A stretch of 64,000 nucleotides of DNA from Oscheius dolichura (GCA_932521035.1 OW051494.1:7550001-7614000); one strand, 5' to 3'; positions 45,389 to 59,674 are shown, numbered from the stretch's first letter. Notes: generated by a model not told the origin, from the sequence alone. A program made the numbers and translations.

Positions 45389-45779
45389 GCGGCGCCTCCA
45401 TTCCCGTCGCGGCTATTTTGGTACACACTAGGGACACGTCTATATCTCGGCCATTTGCGGACCATTTTCGAAAATTTAAAAAGGAAAATGGGTAGTTCTT
45501 CCCGGCTAAACACGTCAACAAATTTTCAGCTTGAAGCGTCCAACAGAAAAATTCGTGGCAATACGAAAGGAAATCAGAAACAGTGGCGCCCGCCTTGTAG
45601 CATTGCTACAGATTTTTCTGCTGGAAGCTTCAAACTGTGGCCCAATTTACACATTTGCCGGCAGAAGACACTACATGTTCTTTTTTAAATCTTTGAAATT
45701 GACCCACAAACGACCGAGATATAGCGGCGTCCCTTTTATGAGCCAAAGTAACCGAGCCGAGCATGAAGGCGCCGCCAGA
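45389..45779. repeat. Imperfect foldback (inverted repeat), arms about 190 bp
   Basis: The two halves around about 45,585 are reverse-complement copies with many mismatches. Matching words from the centre outward include ATTTTTCTGYTGGA, GCTTCAAR.TG, TTTTAAAT, CGACCGAGATATAG with its complement CTATATCTCGGCC, and GGCGCCGCC at the outer ends. No coding capacity. It is a foldback or MITE-like element that would form a long hairpin when transcribed. It lies just upstream of the acidic protein gene and may sit in its first intron. Confidence 0.75.
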
Positions 45780-45815
45780 GAAAGCGCGCCGAGCCAGGCA
45801 GGCCCAAAGTGACCT

Positions 45816-47298
45816 CGTATGGTATAACTGAACTGAAGCAAATCCCTATTAAAAAATGAAATGTTCCAGAAAATTTGTACAAGTTGCGCGGCAGACTCTC
45901 AACGGGCCGACGCGGGGAGGTGGCCGGGGAGCATCTCCTTGCCGACCCTTATCTTTGACAGAAAACGAAAAGAGGAAAAGAGGGTGTGGTGGGCACTGTG
46001 TCGGAATGTTTATGCCAAGAATAAGGATCTCGCGCTTCCTCCATTGCTTCCATTCTTCCCACTTGGGAAGGATGCGCGGGGGGACGCGCTATTTACTCGA
46101 AAAGATATTATTTTTTAGTGAGAGAAAAAAGAAAAACAACCTACTTCATAAAGAAGGACATTTTGGTAAAGAAAAAATGGCCGGGATTTGTCAATGACAA
46201 CTGGGGATTATACTAATCCTTCTGTACTGTATAGCAGGCAGTCAACGGGCCGGCGATGTGGTCAAGATATTTAAGGACTACCTCGAGGAGGAACTGAGAC
46301 ATCGTAGGTACAAAATAAACGATATCTACTTTTCTTCGGGCTCTTCTTCAGATCCATCCTAAAATGAGGACCGTTTGGGGCTGTCGGCGACGGGAGGAGG
46401 CGGGTGCTCCGCGAGGCAGCTCCATTCGTCCTCGTCCGGCAAGCGGGGGCCGGCCGCCCATGGTGTCGTCTTCGTCTTCTCCTCCTCCTCCATTCCCTTT
46501 CAGCATCTAGAAGTTGGGCAACACATGGAACAGGACGAGGTCTCAAGAAGCGGGACAACGTCCAGGAGGCGCGGCACAGACTGGGCTTGTCCACCTGTCC
46601 CGCGAGGCGTCCATTCCCTCTTCCCAAAATCGTTCCCCCAACCTTCTGTACTCTCTCTCAGCATCGTAAAAGGAACTGTCAGGGACTATAAACAACTTGG
46701 GCTTAAAAAATTCGCCTTTTTTTGCTGATCACGATGCTGTATTTATTTTTCCAAATAGACGTCAGAATCACGAGAAAAAATACGTTTTTAGTACGAAAAT
46801 TCCATTTTTGAACGGTCGTTCAATTTTTGATCAATTTAGTATTTTTACTCCGTTTTCCTTATTTTTCCATGTTTGTATACTTTTTCTTATTGTAGAAATC
46901 TCTACATTTTATAGTGGATTTTTTGCAGCCCCACTGAATATGTGGCATGCAGTAATTGTGTCAAAAAATCTATGACAAAGTACAAAACGATTTATTGGAA
47001 TATTGCGATTGCTGAATTTAGCTTGATTATTGTTTTGCTTGTGCTTCCACTTGTTCTCTTTGCATGTTTGAGTATGTTAGCAACCTATTGCAGCTATTGC
47101 AAAATGTTATAGAAAAATTGTAGAAAAACGTTTTTGATCATCGACACCGATGGAGACATCCTCCCGAGCCGAGGATTCCAGGCGCGCCCAAGGGAGGCGC
47201 AGAATCATCGCCACGGCTCACAACTCAGACTGAGCTCACCTCGCAAGGCCCCCATTCCCTCTTCCCCCAGGAAAGATGGTGACCGGATAATTAAATGT
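45816..47298. other. Mostly noncoding; two weak exon candidates and a duplicated fragment
   Basis: Candidate 1, plus strand, about 46,236-46,304: reads RAGDVVKIFKDYLEEELRHR before a GTACAA donor. Candidate 2, minus strand, about 46,359-46,492: reads an acidic end with GPRLPDEDEWSCLAEHPPPP and stops at 46,359. They are on opposite strands and neither could be built into a gene. About 47,195-47,240 repeats 44,863-44,895 (ATCATCGCCACGGCTCA, then ACTCAGACTGAGCTCAC), a diverged fragment of the acidic protein gene. 46,740-47,120 is AT-rich with nothing seen. Confidence 0.35.
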
Positions 47299-50014
47299 TT
47301 ATGTCTCTTTGATCTCTATGGCATGCTGTACAGTCAGGGTATTCCACCAGGCGCGGCTATTGCTGAACCAGATCTTGTAGACGCCGTCCTGCCGGATGGT
47401 CACGGTGTCCTCCAACGGCACAATGAGTGGCCCCGGCATCCAGGTGAACGTGGGACAGACCTGGTCCATCCTAAAAGAAGTATCTTCCTTTCCCAGCCCA
47501 AAAACAGTATCCTACGTGTCGTAGTCCGTGTCCGTCTCGCTCCTCGCTTTGAAGAACCCAAATCCCATGTTCCTGTTCCCGGTGATCCAGTAGCTGACCG
47601 TGGCCCCTTTCTTCAGTTGATAGGTGATCGCCTCCACTTTCCCGGCGTAGACATCCGTTGACTTTAGATTGACCGGGGGCTGAAACGGATTTTCATTTCT
47701 AGGGGGCGGACGGGCCACTGACACTGGTGCCCCTCTTAACGTAGTACTTCTCCGCCGGATAGGGGACGGGCCTCTCCACGTGAGCCGGGAATTCGTGTTT
47801 CTCGTCGTTCCAGATGTCCGGAAGGGATTCGAACTGGGCATATTGGAACATTTCCTCCTTCCAGCTGGAGGCCGACAGTACCCGAACCTGAAAAGAGGCC
47901 ATTCGGGGGAGGATGGCCGGTCTAGCCTTCTGCTCGGTCCTTTTGGGGAGGAGGGGCCGGACAGCCACGTAGAGAGCCGTCGCGAAGGTCGGCAGATTGA
48001 CGGGGATGAAGTATTTGATCATCTCGACGTAGTGGTCGGCCATGAACTCGGCCAGCGACCTCATGGCCCCGGTCACCAAGTCGTACAGCTTACGGTTGTA
48101 TTCCAAGCCCGTCACATCCATCACATACAGGATATATGCTTGTTTACCTGGAAGAGAGAATGTGAGGAGGGGGTTACCGTAACCCAGCAAGATGCTTCCT
48201 TCATTTTATTGCGATCTCCCTCTTTCAGAAGAGGGGAGACCGCTCTATGGTGGATTATCTCAATCACAAGCAAACCCCAATAACTCCTTATTTTGAAGGG
48301 TTCTATAATTTTTACTTATATCACAATAATCAGTGGAAAATTCTGAACAAGATGTACTACATTTTGACCCTATAACTGAAGGTCGGCTTTTACTCACCTG
48401 GAGCTTTGGCCACCATAGAGGAAGGCCAGAATCACGAAAAAACGAACCTCTCGTTATTTTTATTTGAATACATGTTTCTAGTTCAGTTTTTGATGGGAAC
48501 TCCAGTGGTCTATTCCATTTTCCAGGAAAATCAGTAAATCGTGTGACATTCCCATATTTCTATTTGCGCGCAAAATTCAAAAATACACTGGCTTGGATCT
48601 TCTGATAACTGTACTCTGATTTTACGTTTCTGGAAATTCTTATCTATACAGGCGTAATGAGAAAAAAATTCTGAACAAGATGAACTATTTTTTTGGGTCA
48701 ATAAGTCAAGATTGACTTTTACTCATTTCGGGGCTTCTCGGACTTTGGACAGAGAAAACCCAAAATGATGAAAAAACGAATCCTCACTTGTTCTACTTTA
48801 TAGACATATTTCTAGGTCAGTTTTTGATGGGGATTCCAGCGGTGTGTCTCTTTTTCAGGAAACTCAGGGGTTAGCGAGATATTTTGGTATTATAGACCAC
48901 TGGAGTTCCCTTCAAAAACTGAACTAGAAACATGTATTCAAATAAAAATAACGAGAGGTTCGTTTTTTCGTGATTCTGGCCTTCCTCTATGGTGGCCAAA
49001 GCTCCAGGTGAGTAAAAGCCGACCTTCAGTTATAGGGTCAAAATGTAGTACATCTTGTTCAGAATTTTCCACTGATTACTGTGGTGTTGTCAAAAATTCA
49101 AGAACTGCTCGAAATAAAAAGTTGTGGCGGTTTGATTGCATTCGAAGTCCAGAGGGGTCTCTGGGCCGGGTTGGGAGAGAATTGAAGAGAAAAGGGCTTG
49201 AAGTGAGATTGTATAACTGTTTAGCCGTGTGTTTTCCTTATTTTCAGTTCACCCTAGGCTTATTCTAAGCGCCAGAAGGGCCCGTCCCTCCTCTTCCGCC
49301 CTCTCTCACCCGTCTTGCTCTCCAGTTCCATACACATGCCCAGCATCTCCTCCAAATCCTGAATCCTGGCCGCCATGACATCCTGAATATTGTAGGATTC
49401 CATCATCCCGGAGTAGTCCGTCGTCCCGCACTGAAATCTTCCCTTTCAGTCGTCTAATCCCTTTCAAAACTGGCCTGTTCAATATTGACGATGACGTTTT
49501 CCAGTATCCCCGACTCTCCTGTGATTCCGTATTTCCAATGTTTATGAATCGGGTGGTTTCGTGGCTTTTTCCGGATATTATCCAGATCCCAGTAGGATTT
49601 TCTGGAAGGGAATTACTTTGGGTGGTCTTTATTTTGATGGGAACCAGTCAACCGCGTCACAAGGTCGACCGCAAAAGGAAGAAGGCTCAAAGAACCATCG
49701 AGACTTTGTTCCGCGACCCCGCACCCGTACGGTATTGACAGCAGGAAAATTTTGTTACTTGGAGTCATTGCACACTGCTGCCGAGGCCTTTCAACGCGAC
49801 CGAAAATGTGTTTTTGGGAGGCAAACCTTGTTTTCAGATGAATTCTGAGTTTCTTTGAAACTTCCAGAATTGGCAGATTGCCATGTCCCTGTAGCCAGCG
49901 GAGTAAATTGAAATCTGTATCATAATAAGGCGTGAGATCGTCTTGAACCAGCAAGCGAAGCTCGTCTATCTTTATTTTATCCTGTGCCGATATATGATTG
50001 ACAATTTCTGGCAT
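47299..50014 (-). CDS. SEC14-like protein with CRAL-TRIO and GOLD domains
   Basis: Six exons: 49827-50014, 49475-49601, 49310-49430, 47741-48147, 47516-47679 and 47299-47470; 392 residues in a continuous frame. The N-terminal CRAL-TRIO-N helix region contains LLRWLQGHGN and HLKTRKSYWDLDNI. The CRAL-TRIO lipid-binding domain follows: ILENVIVNIEQCGTTDYSGM, YVMDVTGLEYN, and the Y.EM...F..VN.P stretch (YVEMIKYFIPVNLPTF). The GOLD beta domain lies at the C-terminus: VYAGKVEAITYQL, YWITGNRN, CPTFTWMPGPL and DGVYKIWFSNSRAWW. The family binds phosphatidylinositol or other lipids and links to Golgi or membrane traffic. A TTTCAG precedes the ATG by two bases, a likely trans-splice site. Intron 2 (49431-49474) starts GC, not GT; intron 3 (1,162 bp) carries a hairpin repeat. 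Confidence 0.92.
48322..49083. repeat. Long hairpin repeat (foldback) inside an intron
   Basis: The left arm (48,322-48,514) and the right arm (48,892-49,083) are nearly perfect reverse complements of about 190 bp. They begin CACAATAATCAGTGGAAAAT and end with its complement; inner ends meet at TCCAGTGGTCTAT. Between the arms, 48,640-48,860 is a diverged direct copy of the left arm. The structure is arm, decayed arm, inverted arm. It lies wholly within intron 3 of the SEC14/GOLD gene. It has no coding frame and looks like a MITE-type foldback. Confidence 0.92.
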
Positions 50015-51442
50015 TCTCTGAAAGTACCCGATCAGTTAAGTAGGAAGACGAGAAAACGAAGTCTTTGCATGTGACAAGCGGAGAGTTCAAACGGGTGCGA
50101 AAACAGCGAGGCAAATGAACATAAACTGCCCCCCGTAGTAATGGTGGATCAAAGGACCGGTGTCAGGTGTTCTTCGAAGGAGTCAAACAAGTTTTTCGAG
50201 AGAAGATCATAGTAAAGTCATAAAATAGAGATGAATTTTGGATTTTCGAGAAGAGAAACAATTTAGAGAGGTTGGGGGAGAAAAAAGATCGGATTTCTAG
50301 GTGAGTGTCTAGTTCTTTTTGTTTTTCGTAAGCATTATTTTATAAAATTGTAATTTAGGAAGCAATTAAATAAAGATTGATTTTATTACGAGAAAATGTA
50401 TGGAATATGGAGAACGTGAATTGAACAGGAGAGAATCAGCTGGCTTGAGACGGTTCCACCCCCGTGAGATCTCATTTTCTCTTATTATTCTTATTTTTAG
50501 CGTTTGGATGGATTTTTTCATCAGTTGAAAAAGTAAAATAGTGAAAGATATTGCTATAAATTAGAAAGGAAAAAAATAAACAGAAAGAACATTGCCTGCG
50601 TGCAAAATGAAGCTGTAATTGCGGTAAGGGGTGCGAGAACCGGATCTCAGCTGACTGGAGGAAGTTTTCTGTTCTGTTCCCTGTAGAAATAAAGAACAAC
50701 AGAGAAGAGGAACAGGAGAGTTTTGGCTGAATTGAGAGCTGATACGGGTCTTGGTTCCAGCCGACTGGCCATCCATGCAGAGGTCAGTCCGGGGGCCTAA
50801 ACCTCACCATCACACCGGAGAAACCTGTTCTCTACTCTGGAACAACTTTTAGAAGAAAATGCCACCCTCTGACGATCAATGAATCTTCCAAGGAAAATCC
50901 TACCCTAATAATAGGCAGATCTCTGTCTGTCTGTAATACCGGTCGTTTGTGCAAATCCGACGGTCAAATGCAGACAGTTAGAGAAGCAGAAAGATCCGAC
51001 CGGTCAGGTTTCATTCGACCGTCAAATTTTTAACCCCAACGCGGCCGGAGGTATACTTATAACTGGAGAAATGAGGAATTCATACTGTGGAAAAATAATG
51101 TAAACCGCGATCACAGCGGATAGTCTAATCTTGATGGACCGGACGTGTGGTCAGGGTCGGACTAAAATATCCCAAGAAAAAGGAGAGATGGCTACTGGGC
51201 ACATAGAAGCGAGAAGAAAGGTGAAACGCGTGGTTTCACGGAGAAAACAAAACAAAGTAAAGAAAAACACAACGGAACAACTGACGGGCGACGTGTTATG
51301 GTACACGCATCGGCAAGTGCCGAGGGCGCACTTGTCCGGAGTACAAAAATAAATCACAACATTACAAAATAAATTTTATCCAAATACTTAAACGATAAAA
51401 AATGAGTAAACGAGTACACGAGGATGTTCTTCCGTATATCTT
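50015..51442. other. Intergenic with one dispersed repeat copy
   Basis: AT-rich spacer between the SEC14-like gene and gck-1, with TTTTTCG- and AAATAA-rich tracts. It contains repeat copy 2 at 50,905-51,060. No gene seen. Confidence 0.45.
50905..51060 (+). repeat. Dispersed repeat, copy 2
   Basis: Inverted relative of 17,815-18,012. It reads CTACCCTAATAATAGGCAGA at its start, CAGACAGTTAGAGAAGCAGA in the middle and CGCGGCCGGAGG.ATACT at the end. It is slightly shorter because of a reduced CTGT run and lacks the inner GGCGGCCTTTG piece. Confidence 0.8.
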
Positions 51443-53793
<2,351 letters not shown>

Positions 53794-54261
53794 TCACCGT
53801 TTGGGACCCCTAAAAATTAAAAGGTTTGCCTCCTTGAAAGGCTAGCATGCTAAATATAGAAAAAAGAGGAATACATACAAACGAAGCATGATCACATAGT
53901 GTTTCTAAAGAAAAACAAGCACTGGCGAATTGTGGATATGTTGGAGAGAGGGCACTTCACCGCATTCTCGTCGCATTTGTATAACTGATGTTTACGCGGA
54001 AGTTCGTTGGGAGTTTTTCATTCCCTTGTGTTTTTCCTATTCCTCGTTTGCAGCTTTCTAGATTGTCGTGGACAATTTTGTTTCCATATAGTAAGGGCTA
54101 CGTTCGATCTACTCCAAACAACGCATCTGATTTGCAGAAGAAAAATTGCATCCCTTGAAAAAGAGTTACTTGCTTTTCATTAGTTTTTCTATTCCATATT
54201 TCTTTTCTTGTTACTACGTTTCTGTTGTATATTCGAACTCAACGCATTGTTCATAGATAAA
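53794..54261. promoter_or_regulatory. Shared divergent promoter region of gck-1 and taf-10
   Basis: 468 bp between the two divergently read start codons. On the gck-1 side a TTTTTAG acceptor (complement of CTAAAAA at 53,811) precedes ATG. No canonical TATA box was identified. AT-rich tracts are present. The shared-promoter role is inferred from orientation only. Confidence 0.5.
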
Positions 54262-55116
54262 ATGCCATACAACTACCGCTCCCAGTATCACGAATCACGA
54301 GTTCCTTCAAATGCGCAAGAGCAGCACTCACAAAGGTATGAGTTCAAAATGTTCTTCCATCTTTTTTGCAGACCAACGTATCACGTTCAGCAGCAACCTC
54401 AACAAACATATAGACCATTGTTAGCCCACTGTTCAGATAACTCAAATTTTAATTCTAGCTCTCAGATTTATTCCACAGCTCAACGCCGTCAAACTACACA
54501 CATTCCTTCTGCATTGCTCACTCCTCAGCCTTTGCCTACTGAGGTTGTAATAAATTGAATTTTTGTGAACAATATTTCAGACTAGCGATAATTCGTTCAC
54601 GGATAGATTCCTAAGGCAAGTTGAAGAGTATGATCCCGTAATTCCAATAGAAGTGACGAGATATTTTATGCAACGAAGTGGCTTAGGTGGACAAGATGAT
54701 ACGGTCGCAAAGTTCGTTCTTCATATTCACCTTCACTGTGTTTTAGTGTTTAAATATAATATCTTTCTTTCAGACTCATTTCAATTGCCACTCAAAAATT
54801 CATTTCTGATATCATTCTCGACGCCCGTGAACAGGTATTTCAGAATTAAATATATTGTCATATATCATATTTCTTCTATATTTAGCGCCCCAAGTTTCCC
54901 GCTAGTTTCTCGAAGAGAGTGGTTGTTAGAACAGGGGCGCTAATTAAAATAAGTACGCTTATAGTATCCTTCAAATTGTTGAATTTTCAGCATCGGCTGC
55001 AGTCTACACGTAATGGTCCTTCAGAAGAGCAGAAAATCACTCTTACACCGGAATTACTTGAAACTGTACTTCGTGTCCGCGGAATCGAATATATACGTCC
55101 TCCTTACTATGAATAA
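54262..55116 (+). CDS. taf-10: TFIID/SAGA subunit TAF10
   Basis: Six exons: 54262-54335, 54372-54543, 54581-54711, 54774-54834, then an exon from 54886, and 54991-55116. The N-terminus is Gln/Ser-rich and disordered. The histone-fold TAF10 domain follows: QVEEYDPVIPIEVTRYFMQR, SGLGGQDD, LISIATQKFISDIILDAREQ, then ITLTPELLETVLRVRGIEYI and the final RPPYYE. These match the TAF10 pattern of TIPD..T.Y.L...GF, KFISDI..DAL and LT..DL..AL..YGI..K.P.Y. TAF10 is a shared subunit of TFIID and SAGA in the nucleus. The end of exon 5 is uncertain: several GT sites between 54,915 and 54,925 keep the frame (for example after FSKR). No AATAAA was found within about 60 bp. Confidence 0.88.
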
Positions 55117-55785
55117 TTGTTGTTTTAACTTCTTGTCGTTTTAATGCCGATCTGCTTTGTCAAGATTCTGGTTAACTTATCAAATATGCTTTACCCCGAA
55201 TCTTTTGTCGCAATATTAGTAAACTTATAAAAGGTTTTATGAATTCCTACAGGTTCCCTTAATATTTCAACCCATAAGAAAGTTATGCAGTTTATTATTG
55301 TGTAGTAATACAAAGGGAATACATATATCTAAGAAGGAAGCTTATGCAAGAGGATGCCGAATTAGAAGGCGTATAAGGAGCAGCGAAATTTGCAAGTCCT
55401 CAGGTCGCCCAATTAGGCAAAATGGGTGTCAGACAAATGACAGATCAAAATACTGTCGAGAGGGAAGCCGTGTATACAGCGGCTGTATGAAGAAGGGGGG
55501 CAATCCGCAGGCTGGGCGGATATGACGATGCCCAAATATGAAGAAAAATGATGAGACTGGTAGCCATTATGAGTTTCCTTTCGGACTTATAATATTCAAA
55601 AATGTATGGAAACGCGCATGTGAACAAAAAACGGCATTACCTCGAGCGGTTAGCGACCAGCGCACAGAACATACCCAGTAAATTATGAGATTACAATAAT
55701 AACAACTCTTAAACAAATAAACTAACAATCTAAAAGAAAAAGTACTGGCTCACGGGGAATGGACAATAACGAGACGACAAGATGA
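55117..55785. other. Intergenic, no gene seen
   Basis: Spacer between two convergent genes (taf-10 and nxf-1). AT-rich, with no RNA gene or repeat recognised. Short frames at 55,298-55,522 are basic but lack support. Confidence 0.45.
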
Positions 55786-58498
55786 TTATGGTTGTTGAGT
55801 GGCGAAAGCTTCTGGAGGAATATCACCACGCATCTCCACAAAAACCTTTCCAGCAGCCTGAATGGAAGCGTGTATTCTGTTAATTACACAAGCCTACCGC
55901 GTAATCCCAGTTACTATCTTCTAGACATTTTGTACTCCATTCTATAAGCATCCCACTATCACTGAAAAAAAAAATTAAAAATTTGATACGAAAGATGAAA
56001 TAAAGTAAAAATAATTATAGAAAAACGTACATGCAGAATTGGGCCACCATGGCGTTTTTCAATTCATCAGATGGATGTACCATTTGTGGAGTTGAGGCAG
56101 GGGCTGAGATTGTTGCTGGAGCTGGACCATTACTGAGGCACTGAACAACCATTTTGAGAAATGTGGCACAAAAATCTACCTTATTCATGAACAACTTGTA
56201 TCTGGCCATGCGATCTGTTGAAATAGCGCTGATGTAGAGCATATCCGAGATAATGGCAACGGTGCTAAATGCCCGCAAATAATTACACTTGATAAACAAA
56301 CTCACTCTCCACCTCTTGGGGCTACATAAAATGAACGCGAAAAATAATGTAAAACTGGCACAGCACCACCGTTGGCAAAAGGTCCTTCTTCGAAAAGTCC
56401 TTGTAAAGTGAAGCCAAGAAGGTTAGCCTAATAAACATTAACTACGTATAAAAATACCCACGGTTTTAAGGTGAACATCCACGACAAAACTTTCTTTATA
56501 ATGATTTGTAATAGGCATTTTTGCCAATTGAACAGCGATTTCCATAGCACCTGGAAAATAGCTATACAGTGGCAACAACAAACATTTACACCTTTAAAAA
56601 CTCTACTAGCTCTAAATCTATCCCATTTTTCTTGCTGTTGGATATTGTGGGACGAGCGAATCAAAAAATTGTAATTTTCACTGTAATAATTGTAATTGAA
56701 TAATAGTCATTGAAACTAACGAATTGGTGTATCGAACAGTTTCTGCATCTGCAAGGTTTGTTACTGTCAATGTAAAGGTCGACTAAACCAATTTAAAAAT
56801 TTTGCATGAAAAATGATTTACATTGGTCTCGTCATAAGCGGGAATAAGTTGTTTTCTTGTAGTTGCTGCTTGTGAACCATCATACATATCCAAATAAGCA
56901 ATAATAAAAGTTTCGACTAGCTGTCGTATGTCATCATCATTAAAATAGAAACCAGGCTGAACATTCTGTTATAGGACAGTGTTTTTTCTTACCCTTCCAG
57001 GCAATTCATTTGTGGTTTCCTCTTCATCATCGGGGTTAGGTAAAACAGCGGATGGAGGCACATCTTGCCCGTCCTTAATTATGCATTATAAAAATAGAAA
57101 TGATTCTTACTAGTTTAATAACCTTGGGGAAGACCTGGTGGACAGCACTGCAAGAGAAACATTTGTAGTGACAAAAATCTTTTAACAATACAATAAAAGA
57201 ATAAAAAGTAAAGATTATTAAAAAATAAGCTTAGCTGCACTGAATACTTTAGATAATCGGAACTCCTAGTGAGTTGTTCGCATACGGGATTTCCCTCAAA
57301 GAACAACATTTTCACCGGCATGCCGCGAAGTTTTGCTAATTGTTCAAGACTGTCTATCTAAAAAAAGAGATAAAGAATAGGGAGAAAATCTCACCATATT
57401 ATCAGAAAGATCCAATACTGTAACAAATTTTGCAATATGTACTAGCATTGCTGCAAAATCAAGATGCCTCAGTCTGTTTCCCTAAATCGTGTTACTGGTA
57501 CAGATACAACAAAAAATAAAAATAATGAGAATAAAATGTACCTTTAGACTTAATGCAGTAATATTTCCAAACTTCTCATCAATTCTATCAATTACTGACA
57601 ATAAAACATTAGATTTGCTCAACATCATATGAAGATCGTTGGCTTTGAATACTAAATAAGCAAATGGATAGAAAACTTAGTAGGCTTACTAGGGTCCAAG
57701 AAGAACTCAGAAAGATCTATTGCCTTGCTAGCCTCGTTGTATCTACTATCCACTACTTGCTAAAACACATTTGTTAATATTTAAAACGGTTATTACATTA
57801 ATGAATTCAATGTCTTGTTTATTGAGACGAGTCCATGGCGCCGGGCATCTTTCCACTTTAAACATAACTCGCTCGCCAGTCTTTTGGTGAATAATACGTT
57901 TACTAATAGCTTTAATAGCATCTGTTGCATCGTCATTCTTCAATTTAACGATATTATAAGGCAAATAAAACCAACTTTTAAGAAAAACTCAATTTCGCCT
58001 TTTGAGTTACTTGTGATTGAAATAGGCTTGAAATCTTCAATATCCTGCTTGTTTAATTGTTGTATAATCCAACGTTCGCCATATCTGCGTCCATTCACAA
58101 CCTAAACATTTATTCCATTAGTATTACCAATATCGCACTTTGATTTTGTTAACGATTTCAGCATTTTTCCCGGCAGCACTGAGAAAATTAGTCCTTTGTC
58201 GAGCTTGGGAGACAATGTTTCGAATACCTTCGCGGACGTTTCGCTGATCACGTTCATCACGACGTCTAGGCAGACGGGGGAGAGCTAAAATAAAGGTTAG
58301 TCACAGAGAACTATTTATACGAAAAGACTACACAAAAAAACTAAATTATAAATAGAACCAACATATTTCTTCCTCTTGATCTTCATAGTTACTCATAATA
58401 TCGGGATCAAGAGAAGCAAAGCGATTTTTTGTCATCTGTTTAGCTCCTTGACGAGGGCCATTTCCTCCACCTCGGTTACTACGACCATATCGTGACAT
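55786..58498 (-). CDS. nxf-1: Nuclear RNA export factor NXF1/TAP
   Basis: Nineteen exons from ATG at 58,498 to TAA at 55,786, about 628 residues. In order: a basic Gly/Arg N-terminus (MSRYGRSNRGGGNGPRQG); an RNA-binding domain (RRYGERWIIQQLNKQDIEDF, then RCPAPWTRLN); leucine-rich repeats (NRLRHLDFAAMLV, VTVLDLSDNMIDSL, LFFEGNPVCEQL); and FPKVIKLDGQDVPPS. Next come the NTF2-like domain (FIIAYLDMYDGSQ, YFSRSFYVAPRGG, DMLYISAISTDRMARY) and a TAP-C/UBA-like end (GMLIEWSTKCLEDSNWDYA). NXF1 carries mRNA through nuclear pores with its partner NXT/p15. A TTTTTACAG lies three bases before the ATG, a likely trans-splice site. One intron boundary (57,147/57,241) is irregular; see findings. Confidence 0.93.
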
Positions 58499-59674
58499 TA
58501 TCTGTAAAAAAAGTATAATTTGGCGAGAACGTGGGTATAAGTTTGCATATCACTGCAAAAATAAGAAATAAATTTTAATACTAAAAAAGTAAGCATTTGG
58601 TATGTTTAGATACTTTTATGGCGTAGTATGGCCTCATCGAAACACTTGCGGTGTGATGCACCATTGCCTTCCCCGTGTGACTTCAATCGATATTTTCAAA
58701 TGTAAACGTGCATATGAATTAGTTTTACATTCACATCAAGCAGAAATAAAAACAGAAATCGGTGATATCGCTTTTTCAGTTAAAAAAAGCGCAACCATTT
58801 TATGCCGCTTTCATAAAAAAACGTTCAGTTCTTTGAAGTGCATATTTTTGCAAAGTGTTTCTATGAACGCTCTTTACACAACACATGGTAGCATAATTTT
58901 ATTTTAAAAAAACAAAAGAATCGGTATGATATAACTAGTTTCGTATATTTGTCGGAGTAGCACTGTAAAGTGTTTCGAAAAGTGATTTCGAAAATGGAAT
59001 GTCTAGATTAGCACTTTTTCGTGTTTATATCGAACATACATTTTTAGCAAACAAATGCAAGAAAACTTCACAAGGAAGAGAGAAGGGCAAAGAGTGAGCG
59101 AGATGCGAGGAGGAAATGAAATGAAATGGTGGACATGTCAGAATTCAAAAAAATAGAGGCGCAAACTGTTCCTCAATTGCGGGAAATGGTCATTTCATGA
59201 CATTGTTCTTCCGAATTGTACGGCGTGGTCGGGGGACTTACATTTTTGTTGTCTTATGTACATTTATTTATAATTTTCCTTTGTACAATAGGATACACAT
59301 AAATAATCGTTCGAGAAGCCCGTGAAATTTAGCAAAAAGATTGACTAGTCGAGCACATCCGTTTGAACTTTCGCACCCAGAAGTAGACAAGGGGAAGGGA
59401 CAGGAAGCTTTGTAATTGTGCTTCCTTTTTACAATAATTGAGTAGAATGTTGACACTTAATGTCGACATTATGGTTATTCCTGGGATAGTTGAAGAGGTG
59501 TGACAAATATCAGCATGTGTGTTGTTGGGAAGAAATGGGGCGAAAGTCTCACGAACTCATGAAATTGAAAAATACAGGCTTCTCTCACGCTTACAATATA
59601 AGAAGAAGGAATATACAATGAATATTAAAAAATCTAACAAAAAAATGAATAAAAACGAAGAGGACCAGATGTGT
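58499..59674. other. Spacer between the two nxf genes
   Basis: Promoter side of nxf-1 and 3' flank of the second nxf gene. AT-rich, no gene seen. An open frame on the plus strand (58,602-58,907) lacks any domain or splicing support. Confidence 0.45.

Noticed and set aside
57746-57964. Reading the nxf-1 exon at 57,797 straight through into PYNIVKL
   Set aside because: The 38-bp stretch is an intron: removing it gives an exon of exactly 141 bases, as in the second nxf gene.
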